From: Aquabacter sp040755535
Lineage (GTDB): Bacteria > Pseudomonadota > Alphaproteobacteria > Rhizobiales > Xanthobacteraceae
Reading direction: 5' to 3'
NCBI GenBank assembly: GCA_040755535.1
Contig: JBFMAV010000068.1
Coordinates: forward strand, 1-22,392
Length of the DNA stretch: 22,392 bases
Shown: piece by piece, positions 7,777 to 14,813 of the stretch
Layout: every line of letters starts with the position of its first letter
Position numbering within the stretch: the stretch's first letter is position 1
Program-made: the position numbers and the translations under genes
Notes under the pieces: generated by a model
Told to the model about the DNA's origin: nothing
The model's input: the letters and a program-made list of their open reading frames with translations, nothing else
Database searches by the model: none

Positions 7777-8838
7777 ATGCGCCCGGAAGATCTGCTGCGA
7801 CCCACCCCGCGCGGGCTCCATTGTCCGGTGGGCGATTTTTACATCGACCCGGTGCGGCCCGTCGCGCGGGCGGTCATCACCCATGGCCATTCCGATCATG
7901 CGCGCGCCGGGCACGACCATGTGCTGGCCACGCGCGAGACGCTCGATCTCATGGCGATCCGCTACGGCCCCGCCTTTGCCGGGGCGACGCAGGCCCTTGC
8001 CTATGGGGAGCATGTGGATGTGGGCGGGGTGCGGATCACGGCTCATCCCGCCGGTCATGTTCTCGGCTCGGCCCAGATGGCGCTGTCCTGGCGCGGACTG
8101 ACCATCGTCGCTTCGGGAGACTACAAGGAGACGTTCGACCCCACCTGCGCGCGCTTCGAGCCCGTGCCCTGCGACGTCTTCATCTCGGAGGCGACCTTCG
8201 GCTTGCCGGTGTTTCGACACCCCCCGGCGGCCCGCGAGACCGCCAAATTGCTGAATTCCCTCGCCGTCTTTCCCGAGCGGGCGCATCTGGTGGGTGCCTA
8301 TTCACTGGGCAAGGCGCAGCGGGTCATCGCTTTGCTGCGCGCGGCGGGCCATGACGCGCCCATCTTCCTGCACGGCGCGCTCATCGCCATCACAGCCTAT
8401 TATGAGGCGCGTGGCATTCCCCTCGGGCCGGTGCGCCCCGCCACGGGTGTCGCGAAGGCGGATCTCGCTGGCGCCGTGGTGATCGCCCCGCCCTCGGCCC
8501 TCACGGACCTCTGGTCGCGCCGCTTCCCCGATCCCGTCGCGGCCTTTGCGTCGGGGTGGATGCGGGTGCGCGCACGGGCGCGCCAGCGGGGCATCGAGCT
8601 TCCGCTGGTCATTTCCGACCATGCGGACTGGGACGGGCTGCTTGCCTCCATCGCCGCCACCGGGTGCAGCGAATTGTGGGTGACCCATGGCGCCGAGGAG
8701 GCGCTCGTCCATTGGGCCGGCACCCTCGGCCTTCGGGCGCGGCCCCTCCATATGGTGGGCTATGGCGAGGAGGAGGGCGAGGACGCGCCCCCTCCGGGCG
8801 ACGCTGCGCCCACGCCAAGCGCGGCGGGCGAGGCATGA
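7777..8838 (+). CDS. Ligase-associated DNA exonuclease, metallo-beta-lactamase fold
   Basis: A 353-residue MBL/beta-CASP nuclease of the DNA ligase-associated exonuclease family. The metal motif HxHxDH is H36-G-H38-S-D40-H41, followed by HPAGHVLGSAQ and SGDYKETFDP, as expected for these SNM1/Artemis-like enzymes. A later SDHADWDGL segment completes the beta-CASP part. The last 20-25 residues are low-complexity and acidic. I chose ATG 7777 (MRPEDLLRPT), because conserved sequence begins just after it; in-frame starts at 7702 and 7732 would overlap the divergent methyltransferase. The TGA overlaps the ligase ATG (ATGA, 8835-8838), indicating coupling. The family is inferred to trim DNA ends before ligation in repair. 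Confidence 0.93.
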   Translation: MRPEDLLRPTPRGLHCPVGDFYIDPVRPVARAVITHGHSDHARAGHDHVLATRETLDLMAIRYGPAFAGATQALAYGEHVDVGGVRITAHPAGHVLGSAQMALSWRGLTIVASGDYKETFDPTCARFEPVPCDVFISEATFGLPVFRHPPAARETAKLLNSLAVFPERAHLVGAYSLGKAQRVIALLRAAGHDAPIFLHGALIAITAYYEARGIPLGPVRPATGVAKADLAGAVVIAPPSALTDLWSRRFPDPVAAFASGWMRVRARARQRGIELPLVISDHADWDGLLASIAATGCSELWVTHGAEEALVHWAGTLGLRARPLHMVGYGEEEGEDAPPPGDAAPTPSAAGEA

Positions 8839-10490
8839 ACCGCTTCGCCGCCCTTCTCGATCGCCTCGCCTATGAAAGCGGCCGCAACGCCAAGGTGCGG
8901 CTCATGGCGGACTATTTCCGCGCAACGCCCGATCCCGAGCGGGGCTATGCGCTTGCGGCCCTGACCGGCGCCTTGTCCTTTGCCAATGCCAAGCCGGGCC
9001 TGGTGCGCGCGCTCATCATGGAACGGGCGGACCCGATCCTGTTCGCCCTGTCCTATGACTATGTGGGCGACCTGTCGGAGACGGTCGCCCTGATGTGGCC
9101 GGCGCCCCCGGCACATCTGCGGCCCAATCATGCACCCCTCCTGTCCGAGATCGTGGAGGCCCTGGCCCGGCTGCCGAAGCGCGATCTCCCCGCGCAAGTG
9201 GCCGCGTGGCTGGATGGGCTGGACGATACCGGCCGCTGGGCGCTGCTGAAGCTGATCACCGGCGCGCTGCGGGTCGGCGCGTCGGCCCGGCTCGCCAAGA
9301 CAGCGGTCGCGAGCCTCGGCGACCTGCCTCCCGACGAGGTGGAACTGGTCTGGCCGGGGCTTGCCGCCCCTTATGAGGATCTGTTCGCCTGGGTGGAAGG
9401 GCGCGCCGCGCGTCCGGAGACGGGCGATCCCGTACCCTTCCGGCCGGTCATGCTGGCCCATGCGTTGGAAGCCGGCGACATGGCCGCGCTCGACCCCGCC
9501 CATTTTTCTGCCGAATGGAAATGGGACGGCATCCGCGTCCAGGTGGTGGCCGGCCGCGGGGCGGAGGGGGAGCGCGTGCTCCGCCTCTACAGCCGGACCG
9601 GCGAGGATATTTCCCCCGCCTTTCCCGACCTTCTGGAGGCCCTCGACTTCTCCGGTGCGCTGGACGGGGAATTGCTCGTGCGCAAGGAGGGACGCGTCCA
9701 GTCCTTCAACCTGCTTCAGCAGCGGCTCAACAGAAAGAGCGTGACGCCGCGCATGCTGAAGGACTTCCCGGCCCATGTGCGGGCCTATGATCTCCTGGTG
9801 GAAGACGGGGAGGACCTGCGCGACCGCCCTTTCGCGGAGCGCCGCGCGCGGCTGGAGACGCTGGTGGCGCGGCTCGCCGCTTCCAAGGGATTCGCTTCTC
9901 GCCTCGATCTCTCTCCCCTGGTGCCGTTCAGCACCTGGGAGGAACTGGCCGCCGCCCGCTCCGACCCCGCCTCTGCGGGGGCGGGGGAGGACGCCGACGC
10001 GGTCGAGGGGGTCATGCTGAAGCGCAGCGACAGCCTCTATTTGCCGGGCCGCCCCAAGGGGCCATGGTGGAAATGGAAGCGCGATCCCCACACCGTGGAC
10101 GCCGTGCTGATGTATGCCCAGCGCGGCCACGGCAAGCGATCCTCCTTTTATTCCGACTATACGTTCGGGGTCTGGAGCGCGGGTTCGGAAGGGGATGTGC
10201 TGGTGCCGGTCGGCAAGGCCTATTTCGGCTTCACGGACGAGGAACTCAAAGCCATCGACAAGTTCGTGCGGGCCAATACGGTCAACCGCTTCGGCCCGGT
10301 GCGCGAAGTCGTGCACGACGCCGACACGGGGCTGGTCCTGGAAGTGGCGTTCGAGGGGTTGGCCCGCTCCGCTCGCCATCGCTCGGGCGTGGCCATGCGA
10401 TTTCCGCGCATCGCCCGCCTGCGCTGGGATAAGCCGCCGCGCGAGGCCGACCGTCTGGAGACGCTGGAGGCCCTAATCCGAGAGCCGTGA
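8835..10490 (+). CDS. ATP-dependent DNA ligase (repair type)
   Basis: A 551-residue ligase with the three-domain order of archaeal/eukaryal-type replicative-like ligases: an N-terminal helical DNA-binding domain (about 1-200), an adenylation domain, and a C-terminal OB fold. The nucleotidyl-acceptor lysine is K229 in EWKWDGIRVQ. Other motifs are SRTGEDIS, the LDGEL element, EGVMLKR and PWWKWKRDP. It seals nicked DNA using ATP, and in bacteria acts beside the NAD-dependent LigA. Overlap with the exonuclease gene implies a two-gene operon. In many bacteria this pair is joined by a ligase-associated Lhr-like helicase and the PdeM endonuclease, neither of which is in this window. The gene ends 7 bp before the convergent S24 regulator. 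Confidence 0.95.
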   Translation: MNRFAALLDRLAYESGRNAKVRLMADYFRATPDPERGYALAALTGALSFANAKPGLVRALIMERADPILFALSYDYVGDLSETVALMWPAPPAHLRPNHAPLLSEIVEALARLPKRDLPAQVAAWLDGLDDTGRWALLKLITGALRVGASARLAKTAVASLGDLPPDEVELVWPGLAAPYEDLFAWVEGRAARPETGDPVPFRPVMLAHALEAGDMAALDPAHFSAEWKWDGIRVQVVAGRGAEGERVLRLYSRTGEDISPAFPDLLEALDFSGALDGELLVRKEGRVQSFNLLQQRLNRKSVTPRMLKDFPAHVRAYDLLVEDGEDLRDRPFAERRARLETLVARLAASKGFASRLDLSPLVPFSTWEELAAARSDPASAGAGEDADAVEGVMLKRSDSLYLPGRPKGPWWKWKRDPHTVDAVLMYAQRGHGKRSSFYSDYTFGVWSAGSEGDVLVPVGKAYFGFTDEELKAIDKFVRANTVNRFGPVREVVHDADTGLVLEVAFEGLARSARHRSGVAMRFPRIARLRWDKPPREADRLETLEALIREP

Positions 10491-10497
10491 CGTCCGG

Positions 10498-11199
10498 CTA
10501 CTGGGTCGCCCAGATGATGCGCGCGATCCAGGCAACCTCGGACAGGGGAAGCTGGATGTCCTCATAGGCCGCGTTGAGGGATTTCAGATCCAGCGATTTC
10601 GCGGTCTTACGCACCAGTTCCTTGGCGAGAACTTCACCTTCCCGGGTCTTCACAACCACCCGGTCGCCCCGGCGCACGGACGCACCGGGAGAGACGATGA
10701 CAATGTCCCCCGCCCGATAGAGCGGCTGCATGCTGTCGCCGGAGATTTCCAGCGCATAGGCGTGCTCGTCTTCCACCGCCGGAAACAGGATCTCGTCCCA
10801 TCCCCCGCCGACCGGAAACCCGGCATCGTCGAAATAGCCGCCCTTCCCCGCCTGGGCGAGGCCGATATGGGGGATGGCGCGCACCGCGCGCCGCGTCTCC
10901 TCTGCCATGCGGGAGGCGGTGTCGCGCGGCCCCTCGTCCGCATTCGCAGGTGCGAGTCCCGACAGGGCCTGGCCTTCCAGCAGCGCGGTAAAGTCCTCGA
11001 TCCGCGCGCCGGTCGCCGCCAGTACCTTGGCGATGCTCTCCGTGGACGGCCAGCGGGGCCGCCCGTCGGGAGTGATGCGCTTGGACTTGTTGAAGGCCGT
11101 GGGATCGAGCCCCGCCTTCTTCGCAAGCCCTGAGGCGGAAAGACCATAATGGGTGGCGAGGCGGTCAAGTGCGCCCCAGACTTGGCCGTGGGTCAGCAT
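10498..11199 (-). CDS. HTH transcription regulator with S24 self-cleavage domain (LexA/CI-like)
   Basis: A 233-residue regulator. The N-terminal helix-turn-helix occupies about residues 5-75 (ATHYGLSASGLAKKAGLDPTAFNKSKR). The C-terminal S24 peptidase domain has the scissile pair A117-G118 in AQAGKGG, catalytic S156 in SGDSMQPLY and catalytic K193 in EVLAKEL. The serine and lysine are 37 residues apart, as in E. coli LexA. Such proteins repress until activated RecA or another signal triggers self-cleavage. I used the ATG at 11197-11199, with AGGA a few bases upstream; the frame is open to 11409 but that extension looks non-coding. No phage genes are nearby, so it is probably a resident chromosomal regulator. 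It faces the exonuclease-ligase operon, but regulation of that operon is not shown. Confidence 0.9.
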   Translation of the reverse strand: MLTHGQVWGALDRLATHYGLSASGLAKKAGLDPTAFNKSKRITPDGRPRWPSTESIAKVLAATGARIEDFTALLEGQALSGLAPANADEGPRDTASRMAEETRRAVRAIPHIGLAQAGKGGYFDDAGFPVGGGWDEILFPAVEDEHAYALEISGDSMQPLYRAGDIVIVSPGASVRRGDRVVVKTREGEVLAKELVRKTAKSLDLKSLNAAYEDIQLPLSEVAWIARIIWATQ

Positions 11200-11573
11200 G
11201 GGATCCTGCCTGAGTGTCCCGTGGCCTGCCCCCGCCCGGTTGGGCGGAGCCAGGCCGCAAGCAACGAAAGGGCGCCAATCGCGCCCGCGAAAACCGAAGC
11301 GACCCCCCGCTTCCGAACCGCGCGGCGCTGTGGCGTGCCCTGAACTCACGGACAAGCCCCCGGCGACTCGCGCACCGCTTAAGGTACAACTAGGAAAATA
11401 AACACTCAAGGTGCGAAATTGTGGACAGAATTCCCCGTCGCCTGCGACCGCTGGCGCAGGTGTGGGTGTCTCGTTCCACGTGCGCCGACACTGCGTTAAA
11501 GGTGCGTTTCAACTGGATGGCCGTGGGCCTGCTGCCACAGGCCCATGCGGAAACCGCAATCAGGGAGGGAGGC
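11200..11573. promoter_or_regulatory. Divergent control region with AAGGTRC words
   Basis: This 374-bp region between the S24 regulator and DUF952 has no credible gene. It contains AAGGTACAA at 11381-11389, AAGGTGC at 11408-11414 and AAGGTGC at 11499-11505. The exact inverse TTGTACCTT lies at 11602-11610, just inside the DUF952 coding start. Around 11381-11424 the DNA is AT-rich. On the minus strand, TTGAGT and TACCTT separated by about 17 bp could be the promoter of the S24 gene, overlapping the first two words. These words are candidates for the regulator's own operators. Confidence 0.4.
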
Positions 11574-11957
11574 GTGGCGTTGTCACCGCGTGTATTTAAA
11601 ATTGTACCTTCAGAGCTTTGGATGCAAGCAGAGCGCGCGGGACGATTTTCCGGCTCGCCCGTGGATGCCGCGGATGGCTATATCCATTTCTCGACCGCCG
11701 CGCAGGTGCGTGAAACCGCCCGGCGGCATTTCGCCGGACAAGACAATCTGCTTTTGGTCGAAGTGGACGCAACCCGCCTTGGCGCGGCGCTGCGGTGGGA
11801 GCCTTCGCGTGGCGGAGACCTGTTTCCGCATCTCTATGGCGACTTACTGCTCGAGGCAGTGCTGTCGGTGGCGCCGCTCCCGCTGGGGGGCGACGGCGCG
11901 CATGTGTTCGGGGATCTCGAAGCTGTTCCGCTCGGGTTGAATCCACCTGACCGGTGA
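11574..11957 (+). CDS. DUF952 family protein
   Basis: A 127-residue protein matching the DUF952 pattern: FKIVPSELWMQAERAG, VDAADGYIHFSTAAQVRETA, FAGQDNLLLVEVD, RWEPSRGGDLFPHLYG, and the closing PLPLGGDGAHVFGDLE. The family is small, cytoplasmic and of unknown biochemical role. Translation starts at GTG 11574 behind AGGGAGGGA (11562-11570); an in-frame ATG at 11421 is too far upstream of the conserved part. The last dozen or so codons, ending GLNPPDR, and the stop lie inside repeat copy B. The natural C-terminus has therefore probably been replaced by repeat-encoded residues. Confidence 0.88.
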   Translation: MALSPRVFKIVPSELWMQAERAGRFSGSPVDAADGYIHFSTAAQVRETARRHFAGQDNLLLVEVDATRLGAALRWEPSRGGDLFPHLYGDLLLEAVLSVAPLPLGGDGAHVFGDLEAVPLGLNPPDR

Positions 11958-12030
11958 ATCCGTTGCTCAGTTATGCATAGCAAAGGCTTTCCCGATCTGT
12001 TTGCGATGCAATCAGATCGGAACATCCTCT
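11919..12030 (+). repeat. Dispersed palindromic intergenic repeat, copy B
   Basis: About 112 bp homologous over its whole length to copy C at 13779-13891. It has three hairpins in the same order: arms 11928-11940 and 11942-11954 (10 of 13 pairs), TTGCT/AGCAA at 11963-11967 and 11979-11983, and arms 11992-12004 and 12008-12020 (12 of 13 pairs). The middle stem differs from that of copy C on both strands while keeping its pairing. Its left end encodes the C-terminus and stop of DUF952. It separates two convergent genes and may serve as a bidirectional terminator or RNA-stability element. Confidence 0.85.
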
Positions 12031-12042
12031 CGGCCTGAGACG

Positions 12043-12549
12043 TCACCGCAGCGGCAGCGAGAAGGGTTCCCCTTCGAAGGCATCGCCGCCGCGTCCGATG
12101 GTGGCGATGGCGCGGATCATTCGCCCGTCGCGTCCCAGAGCGGTGTCGGCGAGCGCGACGATGCGGGCATTGGGCGTCGCGGTCGGCGAAGCGCGGCGCA
12201 AATCAAGGGCCAGTTCTGCCTCATCCCGCTCCGGAAGCAGGGCGCACAGCGTCGCATAGGCGGCGGCGGTAGAGCGCGAAATCCCGGCATAGCAATGGAT
12301 CACCAGGGGCGCCTCGCGCGGCCAAGCCTGCACGAAATCCAGCAATTCGTGCATATGGTGCTCGCCGGGCGCCACCAGCCCCTCCATCTCCTCCACGATG
12401 TCGTTAAGGCCGAGGAAGAGATGGTTCGTCGGGTCCACATTGCTCGGGCGGGTGAAGACCGTGCCGCCATTGATCAGGGAGATCACGTGGCGGGCGCCGG
12501 TGCGCTCCACCGTCTCATGGAGGCGGGCGAGGGAGCAGACGTGAATCAT
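12043..12549 (-). CDS. Tyrosine/dual-specificity phosphatase-like protein
   Basis: A 168-residue protein with the CX5R phosphatase loop HCYAGISRSTAA, in which C86 would be the nucleophile and R92 the phosphate-binding arginine. Upstream, the segment FLGLNDI followed by a run of acidic residues fits the general-acid loop region of small cysteine phosphatases. Proteins of this type are common in alphaproteobacteria and usually annotated as tyrosine protein phosphatase; the substrate could be a phosphoprotein or a small phosphorylated molecule. The ATG overlaps the stop of the upstream HD gene by four bases (ATGA), so the two are translated together. The stop lies just beyond repeat copy B. Confidence 0.85.
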   Translation of the reverse strand: MIHVCSLARLHETVERTGARHVISLINGGTVFTRPSNVDPTNHLFLGLNDIVEEMEGLVAPGEHHMHELLDFVQAWPREAPLVIHCYAGISRSTAAAYATLCALLPERDEAELALDLRRASPTATPNARIVALADTALGRDGRMIRAIATIGRGGDAFEGEPFSLPLR

Positions 12550-13193
12550 GGCACTAGCTCCTCGAAACGGGCCAGAAAGCGATCCTTAGCCGAAGCGGCG
12601 GTCCAGGGGGTAAGATATTCCGCCTCCAATGCCGGGTCGAGCCGCGTGGGCTGACCGAACAGGCGGCGGGCCTCGTCCGAGGCGAAGCCGGCGAGGCGCG
12701 TGGCTTCGAGATAGGCGGCCGAGCGGTCCGCCGCCTTGACGATTTTCACAAGCGGCTCGGGCCAAGCCGGCGGCAGGCCGAAGCGCAGGCTGATGGCCGC
12801 CAGCAGGCGCGCCTCGACTGCCTTGTAGTCGCCGCCGATCATCGCCTTGAAGGGCGAGATCATGTCGCCGATGACATATTCGGGCGCATCGTGCAGCAGC
12901 ACGGCCAGCCGCCAGCGCCAATCGATGTCGGGCGCGGCACGGCGCGCGAGGCGCTCCACCAGCAACGCATGCTGGGCCACGGAAAAAATGTTCTCGCCGG
13001 TGGTCTGGCCGTTCCATCGGGCGGTGCGCGAGAGGCCATGCGCGATATCCTCGATTTCCACGTCCAGGGGTGAAGGGTCGAGCAGGTCGAGCCGCCGACC
13101 CGACAGCATGCGCTGCCAGGCGCGAGGTTCCGGAGCGCGCGGGGCGGTGACGCGCGGGGGGGGAGCGGAAAGCGGGCGGGTGCTGGACGTCAC
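12546..13193 (-). CDS. HD-domain phosphohydrolase, YfbR-like nucleotidase
   Basis: A 215-residue HD-superfamily protein. The metal-binding doublet is H101-D102 in LLHDAPEYVIGDM, with an earlier histidine in VAQHALLVERLA and a downstream aspartate in VKAADRSAAYLEA. The order resembles YfbR/YGK1-type 5'-deoxynucleotidases, which dephosphorylate deoxynucleoside monophosphates with a divalent metal. Translation appears to start at GTG 13191-13193 behind AAGGAT. The first 27 residues are proline-rich and poorly conserved in style; a later ATG (MLSGRRLDLL) is the alternative. It is coupled to the phosphatase-like gene and divergent from a Nudix gene 134 bp away, so nucleotide clean-up is a reasonable shared theme. 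Confidence 0.87.
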   Translation of the reverse strand: MTSSTRPLSAPPPRVTAPRAPEPRAWQRMLSGRRLDLLDPSPLDVEIEDIAHGLSRTARWNGQTTGENIFSVAQHALLVERLARRAAPDIDWRWRLAVLLHDAPEYVIGDMISPFKAMIGGDYKAVEARLLAAISLRFGLPPAWPEPLVKIVKAADRSAAYLEATRLAGFASDEARRLFGQPTRLDPALEAEYLTPWTAASAKDRFLARFEELVP

Positions 13194-13327
13194 GATTCGC
13201 GGATCCTTGAGATACTCAACCTAAACCCAAGCCCGCCACCGGTCACGTCAGCGTCCGGCATCATGTCCGGCACAAACGTCGCGCGCTGCGGTAAGGTCGC
13301 GACGCCGAACGAAGGAGACATGGCGAG

Positions 13328-13780
13328 ATGACGCAGCCCGACGACAGCCCGCCGCAGGTGCGCCCGACACTTGCCGCCAGCGCGGCCGTGTTCCGCGAGG
13401 GGCGCGTGCTGTTGGCCAAGCGCGGCTTTGCCCCGGGCCTCGGCCTGTGGAGCCTGCCGGGCGGGCGTGTCGAGCCGGGCGAAACACTGGCCGAAGCTGC
13501 CGCCCGCGAAGTGCGCGAGGAGGTGGGCGTGGAGGCGGACGTCATCGCGGTTGCCGCTGCCCTCGACTTCATCGGCCACGACGACGCGGGCGCGCTTGTC
13601 TCCCATTTCGTGGTCATTGCCCATGTCGCGCTGTGGCGCGCCGGCGAGCCGCAGCCCGGACCCGAGGCGACCGAGGTGGGCTGGTTTGTGCCCGAGGCCG
13701 TGGCGGGACTTGCCACCACGCGCGGACTGGCCGATGTGGTGCGCGACGCGTTCCGCCTCCTACCCGAACATGCGGGCTAG
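13328..13780 (+). CDS. Nudix hydrolase
   Basis: A 150-residue single-domain Nudix protein. The Nudix box is complete at G46 to G67: GGRVEPGETLAEAAAREVRE continuing EVGV, with E52, R60, E61, E64 and E65 in place to bind magnesium. The family hydrolyses nucleoside diphosphates linked to another group, such as ADP-ribose or oxidised nucleotides. This one looks most like the small ADP-ribose pyrophosphatase/MutT-like proteins, but the substrate cannot be fixed. The GGAG at 13314-13317 is ten bases before ATG 13328. An ATG at 13320 gives only a three-codon frame ending on the real start (ATGA). The stop TAG shares two bases with the left end of repeat copy C. Confidence 0.92.
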   Translation: MTQPDDSPPQVRPTLAASAAVFREGRVLLAKRGFAPGLGLWSLPGGRVEPGETLAEAAAREVREEVGVEADVIAVAAALDFIGHDDAGALVSHFVVIAHVALWRAGEPQPGPEATEVGWFVPEAVAGLATTRGLADVVRDAFRLLPEHAG

Positions 13781-13891
13781 AGCCTGATCCGATCAGGTTG
13801 AATCAACCTGATCGGTGAATCAGTCTCTAAATTATGGATAGAGAACGTTTTACCGATCTGATTGCGGTGCAATCAGATCGGAACGTGCTCT
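13779..13891 (+). repeat. Dispersed palindromic intergenic repeat, copy C (best preserved)
   Basis: A 113-bp element bounded by AGAGC and GCTCT, extended to CTAGAGC/GCTCTAG by flanking bases. It holds three hairpins: perfect 13-bp arms 13789-13801 and 13803-13815 with one central base; TCTCTA 13824-13829 and TAGAGA 13839-13844; and perfect 13-bp arms 13853-13865 and 13869-13881 with a 3-nt loop. Copies A and B are diverged relatives. There is no reading frame. It resembles the REP/RPE-like elements scattered between rhizobial genes. Confidence 0.9.
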
Positions 13892-14003
13892 AGGGCGCAT
13901 CCCCCGCGCCAAAGTGGCTGTGCCGGCACCTGAACGCGACCATATAGAGACAGGGATCGCTTCGGCCCTTTGAAATCCCGACGCGATCCGAGGAGCCCGT
14001 CCC

Positions 14004-14810
14004 ATGGCCTTTTCGCCCGAGGAGATCGAACGCTATGCCCGCCACATCGTGCTGCGCGACGTGGGTGGTCCCGGCCAGCAGAAGCTGAAGGCGGCGAGCG
14101 TCCTGGTCATTGGCGCCGGCGGCCTTGGCGCGCCGGTCCTGCTCTATCTCGCGGCGGCGGGGGTGGGGCGCATTGTCCTGGTGGACGACGACGCGGTCTC
14201 CCTCTCCAATCTCCAGCGTCAGGTCATCCATGTGACGTCGGACATCGGCCGGCCCAAGGTGGACAGCGCCCGTGCGGCTGTGGCGGCGCTCAATCCGCAT
14301 GTGGAGATGGAGACGCTCCGCACCCGGCTCACCGCCGACAACGCGATGGCGCTCGTATCCGGGGTGGATGTGGTGGTGGATGGGTCGGACAATTTCGCCA
14401 CCCGCTATCTGGCCTCCGACGCCTGTGCGCTCGCCAAGCGGACGCTGGTCACGGCGGCGCTCGGCACGTTCGACGCCACGCTCACCACCCTGCGGCCCCA
14501 TGAGACGGGGCCGGACGGACAGCCCAATCCCACCTATCGTTGCCTGTTTCCCGAGCCGCCGCCGCCCGGAACGGTGGCGCCCTGTGCCGAGGCGGGGGTG
14601 CTGGGCGCCCTCGCGGGCATTGCCGGATCGCTGGCGGCGCTGGAGGTGATCCGCGCCATCGTCGGCTTCGGGGACGGATTGGTCGGTCGCCTCTTGATGA
14701 TCGATGCCCGCTCCATGCGGTTCGAGACGCTGACCTACGCCTATGATCCCGACAATCCCCTGACCGGGACGGCGCCGCGCATCACCGACCTGTCGGTGCA
14801 TGCGGACTGA
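14004..14810 (+). CDS. moeB: MoeB/ThiF/HesA-type E1 adenylyltransferase
   Basis: A 268-residue E1-like enzyme that would adenylate the C-terminal glycine of a sulfur-carrier protein (MoaD or ThiS). It starts FSPEEIERYARHIVLRDVGG, typical of MoeB, then has the ATP loop VIGAGGLGAPVLLYLAAAGVG, the acidic LVDDDAV, LSNLQRQV, and the DGSDNFATRY motif. C194 in APCAEAGVLG corresponds to the conserved cysteine of MoeB. Three of the four zinc cysteines of E. coli MoeB appear missing: only C180 (TYRC) remains and there is no C-terminal CxxC. There is no rhodanese domain. GAGGAG precedes the ATG at a distance of about ten bases. It converges on aroB with a 3-bp gap. Whether it serves molybdopterin or thiamine synthesis is open. 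Confidence 0.88.
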   Translation: MAFSPEEIERYARHIVLRDVGGPGQQKLKAASVLVIGAGGLGAPVLLYLAAAGVGRIVLVDDDAVSLSNLQRQVIHVTSDIGRPKVDSARAAVAALNPHVEMETLRTRLTADNAMALVSGVDVVVDGSDNFATRYLASDACALAKRTLVTAALGTFDATLTTLRPHETGPDGQPNPTYRCLFPEPPPPGTVAPCAEAGVLGALAGIAGSLAALEVIRAIVGFGDGLVGRLLMIDARSMRFETLTYAYDPDNPLTGTAPRITDLSVHAD

Positions 14811-14813
14811 GGG

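Noticed and set aside
6988..8286. 432-codon minus-strand frame overlapping the methyltransferase and exonuclease genes
   Set aside because: Spans two divergent real genes in the wrong frame; no conserved features.
8760..10379. 539-codon minus-strand frame opposite the ligase gene
   Set aside because: Third-position GC shadow of the ligase; no recognisable motifs, no ribosome site.
13320..13331. Three-codon minicistron (ATG GCG AGA TGA) overlapping the Nudix start
   Set aside because: GGAG is only two bases from its ATG, too close for initiation, and well placed for the Nudix ATG at 13328.
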